From contig NZ_NIST01000001.1 in the NCBI RefSeq assembly GCF_002335745.1, positions 4,916,090 through 4,980,089 of the forward strand: a stretch of 64,000 nt of DNA. Reading direction: 5' to 3'. The translations under genes and the position numbers were made by a program. The stretch comes from Evansella halocellulosilytica (GTDB lineage Bacteria > Bacillota > Bacilli > Bacillales > Salisediminibacteriaceae). This document shows positions 1 to 8,411 of this stretch, piece by piece. The notes beneath the pieces were generated by a model. The model ran no database searches. It was not told where the DNA came from and saw only the letters and a list, made by a program, of their open reading frames with translations. Positions within the stretch are counted from its first letter, which is position 1; the number at the start of each line of letters is the position of its first letter.

Positions 1-1
1 T

Positions 2-277
2 CAGGATGCTTCCTTAAACGTATTAGCCGACCGTTTGAATCAGCCAATATATGCAGTAAGTAAAAATATTAAAAAAGCAACGAATCAAACTTTTAAAGAG
101 CTCCTTCAAGAAAAAAGACTAACGAAAGCAAAGGAACTGTTGGAGACCACTCAACTTTCCATCGGTGAGGTCGCAGTACAAGTTGGTTACGACAATATAA
201 GTTACTTTTATCGGATTTTTAAAGGAAAGTACGGACAAACACCGAAGCAGTTAAGAAATAAACTTGCAAGTAAATAA
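2..277 (+). CDS. AraC-family regulator, C-terminal part (5' truncated by window)
   Basis: The open frame enters from the window edge, so the start is missing. The visible 91 residues form the two helix-turn-helix motifs of an AraC/XylS DNA-binding domain. The first lies around the segment beginning LNVLADRLNQP. The second carries the family signature IGEVAVQVGYDNISYFYRIF followed by KGKYGQTPKQLR. AraC proteins usually add an N-terminal ligand or sensor domain, which is outside the window. The PhzF gene starts about 100 bp downstream on the same strand. Family assignment is secure; the target and effector cannot be told. Confidence 0.85.
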   Translation, partial: QDASLNVLADRLNQPIYAVSKNIKKATNQTFKELLQEKRLTKAKELLETTQLSIGEVAVQVGYDNISYFYRIFKGKYGQTPKQLRNKLASK

Positions 278-384
278 GTAGATTTATGTACTTACCTTAC
301 GAAATGATTGTTCGAATTTGCCATTCACACGCTTGAAGAGGAGATTTTTTCGAAAAAATCTTAATTCACAAGGAGATGAAAATA

Positions 385-1305
385 ATGACAAAATATTCTT
401 ATTCACTTGTCGACGTCTTTACAGATCGGCTGTTCGGGGGAAATCAGCTTGCTGTACTTCCAAATGCCGAGGGCTTATCTGATCAGCTGATGCAGAAAAT
501 TGCAGCTGAGTTAAACCTTTCTGAAACAGCCTTCGTTTTTCAAGCTACAAACCCTGAAAATCATAACAGAGTACGTTTTTTCACACCTCAAACAGAATTA
601 CCGATGGCTGGACACCCAACTATCGGTACAGCTTATGTTCTAACTTCTAATGCAATCATTAAAACAAAACAAGGAGCAAATCAGTTAGTGTTTGAAGAAG
701 GAGTAGGGAATATAATAGTAACGGTTCATAATGAAAACAATGAAATAAAACACATTGAGATGAACCAACCACTCCCAAAGTTTGGAGACTATTTTTCTCG
801 TATCGATTCCGCTGCTGAACTTCTTTCTTTAAACCAAACTGATATTGACACTCGTTTCCCGATTCAGAGCGTTTCAACTGGAGTCCCTTTTTTATTTATT
901 CCTGTGAAATCAACACGAACGATGAAGGACATCAACTTCAATAGTGAGATTTGGAAAAAAATGTTTCGGCACAATGAGTATACAAAACATATTTTCGTAT
1001 TTTCCACAGATAAAGCAAACGAAGAGTCAATCGTTCGCAGTCGTATGTTTGCACCTGCAATGGGCATTGCCGAAGATCCTGCAACAGGTGCCGCAAGTGG
1101 TCCACTCGGTGCGTATCTCGTCGAACACGGGATTGTGACTACTCAGCAAAATGGAAATTATAAAATAAGAAGCGAGCAAGGTGTTGAAATGGGTAGACCG
1201 AGTTTTATAGATATCACAGTCGTTAAACAAGAAGATCATTATAAAGAAATAAAAATAGGCGGTACGGTCGTGGAAGTCGGGAATGGTTCATTATCAATTC
1301 CATGA
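385..1305 (+). CDS. PhzF-family isomerase/epimerase-like protein
   Basis: A 306-residue protein with the PhzF (diaminopimelate-epimerase-like) fold. GNQLAV near residue 20 and SETAFV with the catalytic-type Glu at about 47 lie in the first half, GHPTIG near residue 80, and DPATGAASG in the C-terminal half. PhzF proteins catalyse proton-shuffling isomerisations, for example of dihydro-3-hydroxyanthranilate, but most Bacillus homologues have no known substrate and no phenazine genes are nearby. I chose ATG 385 because AAGGAG lies 9 nt upstream; the ATG at 376 directly abuts the Shine-Dalgarno. It is probably cytosolic and monocistronic. Confidence 0.88.
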   Translation: MTKYSYSLVDVFTDRLFGGNQLAVLPNAEGLSDQLMQKIAAELNLSETAFVFQATNPENHNRVRFFTPQTELPMAGHPTIGTAYVLTSNAIIKTKQGANQLVFEEGVGNIIVTVHNENNEIKHIEMNQPLPKFGDYFSRIDSAAELLSLNQTDIDTRFPIQSVSTGVPFLFIPVKSTRTMKDINFNSEIWKKMFRHNEYTKHIFVFSTDKANEESIVRSRMFAPAMGIAEDPATGAASGPLGAYLVEHGIVTTQQNGNYKIRSEQGVEMGRPSFIDITVVKQEDHYKEIKIGGTVVEVGNGSLSIP

Positions 1306-1637
1306 TTATGAATAACTTTTCCGATTGATATCGGACCAAACTTCAATTGTTGATGATTTCCCCCTTCGATGCATTCTCTTCTTCGATTGATCTTGCAGAG
1401 GAAGAAGCACAGAATACCTTCCATCTATTTACTATAAAAGAGATCTCACGATTACAACCCTTAAAGGTTTATTTTCACACAGGCTAAGCCTGTGGTTTAA
1501 GAAGAATGTAATAAAGGGGGGAATAAGTTCCCCTCCTCATCGGAGTGACATGATTAATACTAGTAACGGTAGAGCATAACGAGTTCAAACTGCTGACTTT
1601 ATGGCTTCTAATTTGTGCTCTTCAAATAATTTAGTTT
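1306..1637. other. Intergenic stretch with no gene
   Basis: Neither strand has a coding frame with a ribosome site. It holds a short perfect hairpin (CACAGGC-TAA-GCCTGTG, 1478-1494) without a clear T-tract, and the degraded tRNA-Ala-like sequence listed separately. Confidence 0.6.
1568..1611 (-). pseudogene. Degraded 3' part of a tRNA-Ala-like sequence
   Basis: These 44 bp match the 3' part of the intact tRNA-Ala(GGC) at 37457-37532 at 33 of 44 positions. Most differences are G-to-A or C-to-T transitions. There is no 5' half, so it cannot be a working tRNA. It covers the same part of the gene that forms the attachment core of the element at 20270-37503, so it may be the scar of an older integration. 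Confidence 0.5.
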
Positions 1638-2156
1638 TTATAACAACCTCTGCAGAGCCGCCCTCACCTTCTCTTTTTCAGATGTTCCATGAATCACCTG
1701 CCGTACAGCAGATTTAATTGCTTCCAACAAAATAATTCCAAGTTCGTATGGATTTTCTTCTCCTATTTCCTTCGCTATGTCACCGAGAAATTTTTCAATA
1801 GGATCATGTTGATTACGTGGATCAGGCTCTGTGAACAACTTCCCGACACCGGTACGAAGAACACCATCAAACACAGCTGTACACGCAACTGAAAGAACCT
1901 TCTCGTTTGAATGGCTTTCAACTGCTGCTTCGACCCTGTCAATGATCCTCATGGTGATGTCATCACGAATTAGTCCATAAAAGGATCCTTTAGATTTGAA
2001 GTGGTGATATAAAGCCCCCACTGTCACACCAGCTTCTTTTGCTATTTCCTCAACTTCAACGTCAACATAGTATTGTTTACTGAACTGATTCAAACCAGCT
2101 TGAATCAATTTATGTCTCGTTGAACCTGGTATTGGTATATCATTATGGAGTCTCAT
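1638..2156 (-). CDS. TetR/AcrR-family transcriptional regulator
   Basis: About 172 residues. The N-terminal domain is a TetR helix-turn-helix: IAKEAGVTVGALYHHFKSKG includes the typical GALYHHF recognition-helix signature. The C-terminal half is the divergent ligand-binding part. It is transcribed away from the VOC gene at 2261, and a perfect palindrome lies between them, so it probably represses both genes. I prefer the second ATG (2156): the first ATG (2168) sits directly against the AAGGA site, while the second is about 12 nt away. Ligand unknown. Confidence 0.85.
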   Translation of the reverse strand: MRLHNDIPIPGSTRHKLIQAGLNQFSKQYYVDVEVEEIAKEAGVTVGALYHHFKSKGSFYGLIRDDITMRIIDRVEAAVESHSNEKVLSVACTAVFDGVLRTGVGKLFTEPDPRNQHDPIEKFLGDIAKEIGEENPYELGIILLEAIKSAVRQVIHGTSEKEKVRAALQRLL

Positions 2157-2216
2157 GCTGTTTTCCATTCCTTTCTAATTTTCCAGTTGACACCAAAACA
2201 TAATTTGATTATGTTT

Positions 2217-2240
2217 ATAGTAACACAATTATGTTACTAT
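2217..2240. promoter_or_regulatory. Palindromic operator between TetR and VOC genes
   Basis: ATAGTAACA and TGTTACTAT form perfect 9-bp arms around a 6-bp spacer. The site lies where the VOC gene's -10 region should be; a possible -35 is TTGATT at 2205-2210. The symmetry, size and divergent layout fit a TetR-family operator. Binding by the adjacent TetR is inferred. Confidence 0.65.
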
Positions 2241-2260
2241 GATAAGGAGATGATTGTATT

Positions 2261-2608
2261 ATGGTTGGAAAACTTATTTTTTTCTACATGCCTGTCGATG
2301 ATATTGCCCAAGCAAAGAAATTTTATCGTGACACACTGGGGTTAAATGAATCTTGGCGTGAAGGGGATTTGACAGTCGCATTCAAACTACCTGAATCAGA
2401 CTTGGAATTAATGGTTGACGAAACAACGGATTCAAACGGGCCTGGTCCTATCTTTTTAGTCCCTTCTGTTCGACATATTTATTCAACCATGAATGAGGAG
2501 ATTAAGTTTTCTGGGGAACCTGGTGAAACACCTGATGGACTATGGTTAAGTGGGATTGACCATTCTGGAAATGCTATTTATTTCACGGATGAAAGTGGTA
2601 CAAAGTAA
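2261..2608 (+). CDS. VOC-superfamily (glyoxalase/bleomycin-resistance-like) protein
   Basis: A 115-residue single-domain protein with the paired beta-alpha-beta-beta-beta pattern of the vicinal oxygen chelate superfamily. The opening is FFYMPVDDIAQAKKFYRDTLGL, and the second half ends in a strand carrying IDHSGNAIYF. The fold binds a metal or a small hydrophobic ligand; members include dioxygenases, glyoxalases and antibiotic-binding proteins. The start follows AAGGAG with 11 nt spacing. The gene is divergent from the TetR gene and separated by its probable operator, so an inducible detoxification role is plausible but not shown. Confidence 0.8.
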   Translation: MVGKLIFFYMPVDDIAQAKKFYRDTLGLNESWREGDLTVAFKLPESDLELMVDETTDSNGPGPIFLVPSVRHIYSTMNEEIKFSGEPGETPDGLWLSGIDHSGNAIYFTDESGTK

Positions 2609-2682
2609 GGTCTTATTCAAAATAAAAATTAAAACAGTTAGCTCCCAAGCCAATGAATAAGTGGTATACTCTTAATTTCCGA

Positions 2683-2721
2683 AAAAGAAACAGGGCTCCT
2701 TATTGGGACCCTGTTTCTTTT
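2683..2721. terminator. Bidirectional rho-independent terminator
   Basis: AAAAGAAACAGGG pairs with CCCTGTTTCTTTT around a short loop, giving T-rich tails on both strands. It ends the VOC gene from the left and the long catabolic operon from the right. Confidence 0.85.
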
Positions 2722-2771
2722 CAAAACCTCACGCATCTTGACTATTGAACCTCATCTTCTAATTGCGAGAT

Positions 2772-3698
2772 TTAAACCGGATTTATTGTTTTTCCATCAA
2801 GAAGGTAGCTGATCATATTATGAGCCGCTTTTTCACTTACTAGCGCTCCCGCTTCAATGGTATATGCTGCTATATGTGGAGTAATAACAACATTATCGAG
2901 TCCTCTTAATGGCGAAGTTTGAGACAATGGTTCCTTTTCAAATACATCTAATCCGCATCCTGCGATTTCACCATCCACAAGCGCTTCATAAAGGTCCTCT
3001 TCCTTAATTAACGGACCTCTCGCTGTATTAATTAAGATGGCACTCTTTTTCATTTTTCTGAGCACATCCCGATTAATCATATGTTTTGTGGAATCTATTA
3101 ATGGAGCATGAAGACTAATATAATCTGCTGATTCCCATATTTCATCTAAACTTGAACGCGTGACACCTATTTTCTTTTCTTCTTCACTTCTATCACTTAC
3201 ATCATATCCCAACACATTCATCGAAAAACCTTTTCCTCTTCTGGCAACACTTTTTCCAATCGCACCTAGACCAATGATACCTAAAGTCTTCCCCCAAACA
3301 CTTCTTCCATCATATCTCTGCCATTCTCCGGTGTTCATCGTTTGATAAGCTTGTGGGATCATTCTTGCTGTACTAAGCATTAGTCCAAATGCCATATCTG
3401 CAACAGCATCATTGTTCGTTCCTGGTGTATTCGTACAAACAATGCCTCGCTTCTTTGCATAGTCGAGATCGATATTGTCTACGCCAACACCATGCTTTGC
3501 AACGATTTTTAGCCTTTTCGCTAAATCTAACTCTTCTTTACCAACTGACTCTAATCCAACAATCCAGCCATCTATATCATTGAGGTCGCTTTTATTAAAT
3601 GGGATCGAGCGAACAACCTCAATTCCTCGAGATTCTAACTCTTGAAAAATAGCTGGATTAAATTTCCCAAAGCTAGGAGATGTCACAAGTACCTTCAT
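2772..3698 (-). CDS. D-2-hydroxyacid dehydrogenase (phosphoglycerate dehydrogenase-like)
   Basis: A 308-residue NAD-dependent dehydrogenase. The Rossmann dinucleotide motif is GLGAIG in LGIIGLGAIGKSVARRG. The catalytic set is visible as Arg in NTARGPL, Glu in DVFEKEP and His in TPHIAAYT. It lacks the C-terminal ACT domain of full-length SerA, so serine biosynthesis is unlikely. It is the last gene of the sugar-acid operon, 13 nt after the iron alcohol dehydrogenase, and may interconvert a 2-keto acid such as hydroxypyruvate or glyoxylate and its hydroxy acid. RBS AAGGGTG precedes the start. The substrate is inferred from context only. Confidence 0.85.
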   Translation of the reverse strand: MKVLVTSPSFGKFNPAIFQELESRGIEVVRSIPFNKSDLNDIDGWIVGLESVGKEELDLAKRLKIVAKHGVGVDNIDLDYAKKRGIVCTNTPGTNNDAVADMAFGLMLSTARMIPQAYQTMNTGEWQRYDGRSVWGKTLGIIGLGAIGKSVARRGKGFSMNVLGYDVSDRSEEEKKIGVTRSSLDEIWESADYISLHAPLIDSTKHMINRDVLRKMKKSAILINTARGPLIKEEDLYEALVDGEIAGCGLDVFEKEPLSQTSPLRGLDNVVITPHIAAYTIEAGALVSEKAAHNMISYLLDGKTINPV

Positions 3699-3711
3699 AA
3701 TTTTTCACCCT

Positions 3712-4869
3712 TTATAATAACTTCAAGTAAACCTCTTTTATATCTTCTACACTTAATTCTTTAGGATTATTATCCATTAAGCGAGTGACCTTTGATGCTG
3801 CAATTGCAAGTTCTTCAACGTTCTCATCTGTTATACCAAAATTAGATAAGTCTTGTGGGATATTTAATTCTGCCGTCCACCTTTTTATTTCATTGATTAA
3901 TGTTCTTGCACCTAATGCCACATCATCTTCTTGTTTTGCAAGATTCAATTCAACCGCAATCTTTGCCATACGCTCTTCAATCACATCCAAGTTCTTTTCC
4001 GTGACATGTGGTAATAACATAGAATTTGCTTCTCCATGGGGAATATGATATTTCCCTCCGAGAGGATATGCTAATGCATGAACAGCTGCAGTACCCGCTG
4101 CCGTTAACGCCATCCCGCCATATGTGGATGCAAGTAACATATTCTCCCTCGCTTCAATGTTAGAAGGTTCTTGATATGCTTTTAGGATCGATTTTGCAAT
4201 AAGTTTCATAGATTCTATAGCGAATAAGTCACTAATCGGATTCGCTTTATTAGAAATGTAAGATTCAAAGGAATGAGTAAATGCATCCATTCCAGTTGCA
4301 GCAGTAATCGGTTTGGGGAGGCTGAGTGTTAATAAAGGATCAAGGATGACGTAGTTTGGTAATAAATGTTTACTTACCACTCCTACTTTTAATTCTTCAT
4401 CCGGGAGAGTTACAATAGCATTTGGCGTAACTTCTGCTCCTGTTCCAGAAGTCGTAGGAATTAAAACTGTTGGCAAGCCTCTTTCTTTGACATTCCCGAT
4501 CCCCAATAGGTCCCTTACATTTACTTCCTTATTAAACATCACAGCGAGTAGTTTCGTGACATCTAATACACTGCCTCCCCCTATTCCAATAACAAGATCA
4601 TAGTTTTTTGCTCGATATATTGAAGAGAGTTCCTCAATATGGCCAATAGTAGGCTCAGGTTGAACAGAATCTAGAATATCAACGTTTATATTTTGCTCAT
4701 TCAATTCTTTTTCAAGTACCTTTAATTGGTCAAAAGAGCGAAGAAAATTCGATGTAACGATTAACACTCGATTAACGGCTGCAACTTCCTCTATCAATGA
4801 AGGTAGCTTTTCAATTGACCTTTGACCAAAGATCAATTGATCGGCAGTTTGAAATTGACTCAAATTCAT
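3712..4869 (-). CDS. Iron-containing (group III) alcohol dehydrogenase
   Basis: 385 residues. Family features are GIGGGSVLDVTKLLAV (NAD binding), PTTSGTGAEVTPNAIV, and the metal-binding Asp and His residues in the DAFTHSFE, HALAYPLGG and HIPHGEAN segments. Members reduce aldehydes or oxidise alcohols such as 1,3-propanediol, 4-hydroxybutyrate or lactaldehyde. The position in an operon with a DapA-like aldolase and a hydroxyacid dehydrogenase suggests it handles a small aldehyde released by aldol cleavage. The start has GGGGAG 8 nt upstream. The exact substrate cannot be read from the sequence. Confidence 0.88.
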   Translation of the reverse strand: MNLSQFQTADQLIFGQRSIEKLPSLIEEVAAVNRVLIVTSNFLRSFDQLKVLEKELNEQNINVDILDSVQPEPTIGHIEELSSIYRAKNYDLVIGIGGGSVLDVTKLLAVMFNKEVNVRDLLGIGNVKERGLPTVLIPTTSGTGAEVTPNAIVTLPDEELKVGVVSKHLLPNYVILDPLLTLSLPKPITAATGMDAFTHSFESYISNKANPISDLFAIESMKLIAKSILKAYQEPSNIEARENMLLASTYGGMALTAAGTAAVHALAYPLGGKYHIPHGEANSMLLPHVTEKNLDVIEERMAKIAVELNLAKQEDDVALGARTLINEIKRWTAELNIPQDLSNFGITDENVEELAIAASKVTRLMDNNPKELSVEDIKEVYLKLL

Positions 4870-4905
4870 CGTTTCATCTCCCCTTAAATAATTTCATTTC
4901 AAAAA

Positions 4906-6267
4906 TTATAGCATTGCTATTAAAGTGAATATTGTGAGGATACCAAGCAAGAAAAAAACGACAAATCTCATTTGAAACTTGGCAATCTCTCCACTTGAAT
5001 ATTCATTAAATATAGACTGTACCATTAGATTTAACCCACTATAAGGGCTGGCTAGCATTCCGCAAATAAATCCAATCATAAGTAAACTTCCTAATAAATC
5101 CGGCCGTAAAAAATAGTCCAAATTCGTAAAGACTTCTAAGAATAACACAAGTATGACAAATTGATGGACGCCTACTTGTGACAGTAAAATCATACATACA
5201 ACAATCAAAGCCATCACTAAGAAAATCGGCAAAGCATTTGTTATTTGTTGAACGAAACTAAGTGAGTTGCTCGTTTCTAAATACAAATTTAATGTAAAGA
5301 TAAACCAGCCTGCGATCAGTATTACTGAAAATTGCTGAAAGTAACTTGTCACACCTTTAATTTGAGAAATAACATCCTTTTTCCACTGCTTATATTGTCC
5401 AGAAAAGCTACTCCACAGAGCAGTATAAGGGATAATGACAAACAAGATCACTTCCATCATGTTCATATCTGTCACCGAATCAATAAAAACTAAAATAGCG
5501 ACAAACATAATAAAGGGGATGAAAATAGCCATGATCTGTTTGAATATCATTTTCGTTTCGATTTTCTCTTGACTTGACTCTTCATTCCTCTCATCTACCA
5601 CTCCTTTGTACCGCTTCACAAGTACATAAGATAAAACAAAGGCAAAAACGACAACACCCAATTGTACCTTTAAAAGCTCAATGTAACTGACCCCAACATA
5701 ACTTACCGTAATCGTAATCGCTGCCCCTACAGGGGTTATTAGCATTGCTAGTGCAAATGAACGATTTTGTATTTGGACCAATCGATCTTGATGCAAGTCA
5801 GAAACATCGTTTCTAAATATCTTCGAATTAAGTGGAACGCTCGACAAGTTGATCATCAAGCTCATAATGAACGTAAAATACTCCGAAAGAGTGAGAGTGG
5901 AGACTTTTGCTCTCATTTTTTCTAATACAGCGTGAACCGACGGCAAATATTTATGAATCGGAGAAGAGATTAATGGTACAAATAAAATAAATAACAATAA
6001 ATCTACCATTGTTGTAATGCCGTAAAAGGACTCTATAAAATGAATTTCCGAAACATAAATGAGAAACATAACGGACACAAAGAAGATGATATTTAGTACA
6101 ATCGCTCCCCTTATCGCATGCCTTAATGAAAGAAGATAGATTCCAACTGTCAAAAATAACAAACAAGTAGTGATAGGTTCATAAGGTAATAAAACATCCA
6201 GTACATATGTGACAAGTAACACTAAGACAAACCAATAAGTGCCTTTACTCACAATCCAATTAAACAT
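4906..6267 (-). CDS. Polytopic membrane protein of unknown function in the TTT transporter operon
   Basis: 453 residues with about 11-12 hydrophobic segments and a charged loop near residues 225-240 (KGVVDERNEESSQEKIE). I do not recognise a named family. The layout of two hydrophobic halves around a cytosolic loop resembles ion-transporter-superfamily carriers. Its start overlaps the tctA stop by 8 nt (ATGTTTAATTGG inside ...GTTTAA), so it is translationally coupled to the permease. It may be a second carrier, an exporter of a pathway product, or an accessory subunit. Confidence 0.7.
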   Translation of the reverse strand: MFNWIVSKGTYWFVLVLLVTYVLDVLLPYEPITTCLLFLTVGIYLLSLRHAIRGAIVLNIIFFVSVMFLIYVSEIHFIESFYGITTMVDLLLFILFVPLISSPIHKYLPSVHAVLEKMRAKVSTLTLSEYFTFIMSLMINLSSVPLNSKIFRNDVSDLHQDRLVQIQNRSFALAMLITPVGAAITITVSYVGVSYIELLKVQLGVVVFAFVLSYVLVKRYKGVVDERNEESSQEKIETKMIFKQIMAIFIPFIMFVAILVFIDSVTDMNMMEVILFVIIPYTALWSSFSGQYKQWKKDVISQIKGVTSYFQQFSVILIAGWFIFTLNLYLETSNSLSFVQQITNALPIFLVMALIVVCMILLSQVGVHQFVILVLFLEVFTNLDYFLRPDLLGSLLMIGFICGMLASPYSGLNLMVQSIFNEYSSGEIAKFQMRFVVFFLLGILTIFTLIAML

Positions 6268-7756
6268 TGGCCTTCTTTAAATAACCTTTCTTCTTTGATC
6301 GAGTGATAAAGTACACAGTAAGAACTGTCAAAATAAAGAAAAATAACGCAATTGGTCGTGTAAAGAATGGTGTAATATCACCACCACTTTGGATGAGACC
6401 CGTACGAACATACTGTTCAAAGCTAAACCCTAGTAATAAGGTGATCACTAATGGCAGTGCTGAGAAGTTCCATTTATGCATGAAATATCCTAACACTCCG
6501 AATATCGCCATAATCCATACATCCGAGATCCGATACCCGATATTGTAGCTCCCTGCAATACTCATAACCATGACAATTGGTAATAAATAAACCTTTTTTA
6601 TTGCTAATAGTTTCGGAAAAATTCTTGCTCCGATTGTTACCATAAAAGTAAACATCACAATGACCGCAATAAAGAAAGCAACAAACAAACCTACGAGAAA
6701 TTCAGGTTGGTTCACAAATAATAGCGGTCCTGGTTGTAGACCGTGCATTTGTAATCCACCTAATAGAAGAGCAGTAACACCGTCACCTGGAATCCCTAAT
6801 ACTAATAACGGGATTAAAGCACCACCAATAACTGCGTTATTGGCAGTTTCAGAACTCACGACTCCTTGGACATTACCTTTTCCAAATGAAGAAGGATTCT
6901 TATCAGCTTTTTTCGCTTGATCATAAGCAACAAAGGTTGCCAATGAAGATCCAATACCTGGTAAAATACCAATCATCGTTCCTATAACACCTGAACGAAT
7001 AAAGTTAACAAAGGAGTCTTTGATTTCTTTTATTTTAGGCAACACCTTCACATTTTTACTTTTTGGTATAATAGGCTGGTTAAAATCTGACTCTAATTCA
7101 ATGAATACACGAGAAACAACAAATAATCCGATCATTGCCGGAACTGCTTCTATACCGTTTCTTAAAAAATCAATTCCAGTTGGGTTTCGATCCATCGCAT
7201 TAATAGGATCATATCCCCATGTTGCTATTAGGAGTCCTAAAACCGTCATCAACAAACTTTTGTAAAAACTCCCTGTAAGTCCAGCAACCGTTACAAATGC
7301 AAAAATCATAACCATTGCATACTCATAAGCCGTGAACGATAACGCAATAGTAGCGAGCTGAGGTGCAAGTAAAATAAGGAAAAACAGGGAGATAAGCGCT
7401 CCTATTAAATTTGATACAGCCCCCATTCCTAATGCTTTAGAGCCTTGCCCTTTCTTTGCCATCGGATAACCATCAAACACAGTCGTCACTGAAGATGGAG
7501 TACCTGGCATACCGATTAAAATAGCGGCAACTACTCCCCCGGAGATGCCTCCAATATAGGCTGCTAACAATGTAGACAAGCCCGTTACCGGCTCCATCCC
7601 AAACGTTAATGGGAGGAGGATGACTACTGCTAGCGTAGCTGTTAAGCCTGGAATCGCTCCAAAAACCACACCTAGTATCGTCCCTATAGCTATATAGATT
7701 ATGGCTGAGCTTGTTACAATATCTCCAAAAGCAGAAAGATAACTTTGAAAATCCAC
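6260..7756 (-). CDS. tctA: Tripartite tricarboxylate transporter large permease, TctA family
   Basis: About 498 residues with repeated TctA signatures: GAIPGLTATLAVVILLPLTF near the N-terminus, IGMPGTPSSVTTVFDGYPMA around 85-105, GILPGIGSSLATF in the middle and LGIPGDGVTALLLGGLQMHG later. It forms the roughly 12-span membrane channel of a TTT importer for a carboxylate, working with TctB (upstream gene) and the TctC lipoprotein. I prefer the GTG start at 7756, 8 nt after GGGAGG, over ATG 7762, which is almost on the ribosome site. The 3' end overlaps the next gene. Confidence 0.92.
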   Translation of the reverse strand: MDFQSYLSAFGDIVTSSAIIYIAIGTILGVVFGAIPGLTATLAVVILLPLTFGMEPVTGLSTLLAAYIGGISGGVVAAILIGMPGTPSSVTTVFDGYPMAKKGQGSKALGMGAVSNLIGALISLFFLILLAPQLATIALSFTAYEYAMVMIFAFVTVAGLTGSFYKSLLMTVLGLLIATWGYDPINAMDRNPTGIDFLRNGIEAVPAMIGLFVVSRVFIELESDFNQPIIPKSKNVKVLPKIKEIKDSFVNFIRSGVIGTMIGILPGIGSSLATFVAYDQAKKADKNPSSFGKGNVQGVVSSETANNAVIGGALIPLLVLGIPGDGVTALLLGGLQMHGLQPGPLLFVNQPEFLVGLFVAFFIAVIVMFTFMVTIGARIFPKLLAIKKVYLLPIVMVMSIAGSYNIGYRISDVWIMAIFGVLGYFMHKWNFSALPLVITLLLGFSFEQYVRTGLIQSGGDITPFFTRPIALFFFILTVLTVYFITRSKKKGYLKKANV

Positions 7757-7774
7757 ATCCATTTCCTCCCAAAA

Positions 7775-8317
7775 TCAGAATAACCAAGCATTAGGCAAGT
7801 ACACACTGATCAAGTCAAACAAAAAGTATAAAATGACATTTAAAACAACACTAAAAGTAAAAGAGTTCAAAATTTTACCCCGATCAAACCGATAAACCAT
7901 CCATGTGAAAAGAAAGACAAACACAAAAGATGTAACAAAAAAACCAACGTAAGCAAATCCATAGGCAAATAGAACGACGAGTATCATGGCAATATAAATT
8001 CGATACTTATCTACAATCAACGTAAGTTTACTTCGACTCTCACTTGGTGTGACTACTTCATCTTCCTTCTCAATCTCAGGCACTTCCATTGTTTCTTCAG
8101 CTTCTCGTATGACCTCGTTCGACTGCTTCGAACCAATCTTTTCTTTTACTATAGAAGCAACAGCTAATCCTATTAATAGAATAGACAAGACAATGACATA
8201 TTCACGCTGGTTCAACACGTCTCCTTGAAAACCACGAACACTGATTTGAAAGGCTGTAATGAAAAAGAAGAGTCCAAGAAGAATCATGACTATTTGAATA
8301 GAATATTTCCCTCTCAT
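7775..8317 (-). CDS. tctB: Tripartite tricarboxylate transporter small membrane subunit, TctB family
   Basis: 180 residues with four predicted membrane spans: two near the N-terminus (IVMILLGLFFFITAFQI and YVIVLSILLIGLAVASIV), then a charged linker, then two after residue 115. This is the normal TctB size and layout. The start at 8317 has AAGGA with an 8-nt gap; an upstream in-frame ATG at 8446 overlaps the tctC end and has no ribosome site. It sits between tctC and tctA. Confidence 0.85.
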   Translation of the reverse strand: MRGKYSIQIVMILLGLFFFITAFQISVRGFQGDVLNQREYVIVLSILLIGLAVASIVKEKIGSKQSNEVIREAEETMEVPEIEKEDEVVTPSESRSKLTLIVDKYRIYIAMILVVLFAYGFAYVGFFVTSFVFVFLFTWMVYRFDRGKILNSFTFSVVLNVILYFLFDLISVYLPNAWLF

Positions 8318-8369
8318 AACCATCATCCTTAGTATTGTGATGACTTGAATAATCATGTAACTATCATTT

Positions 8370-8397
8370 GTAGCCCCAAGTGAGGTTTTGGGGCTAC
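8370..8397 (-). promoter_or_regulatory. Intercistronic stem-loop between tctC and tctB
   Basis: GTAGCCCCAA and TTGGGGCTAC form a perfect 10-bp stem with an 8-nt loop and no following T-run on the minus strand. Such hairpins after a binding-protein gene commonly stabilise the upstream mRNA so that the binding protein exceeds the membrane subunits. That role is inferred. Confidence 0.6.
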
Positions 8398-8411
8398 ACC
8401 AAATGAATGAA

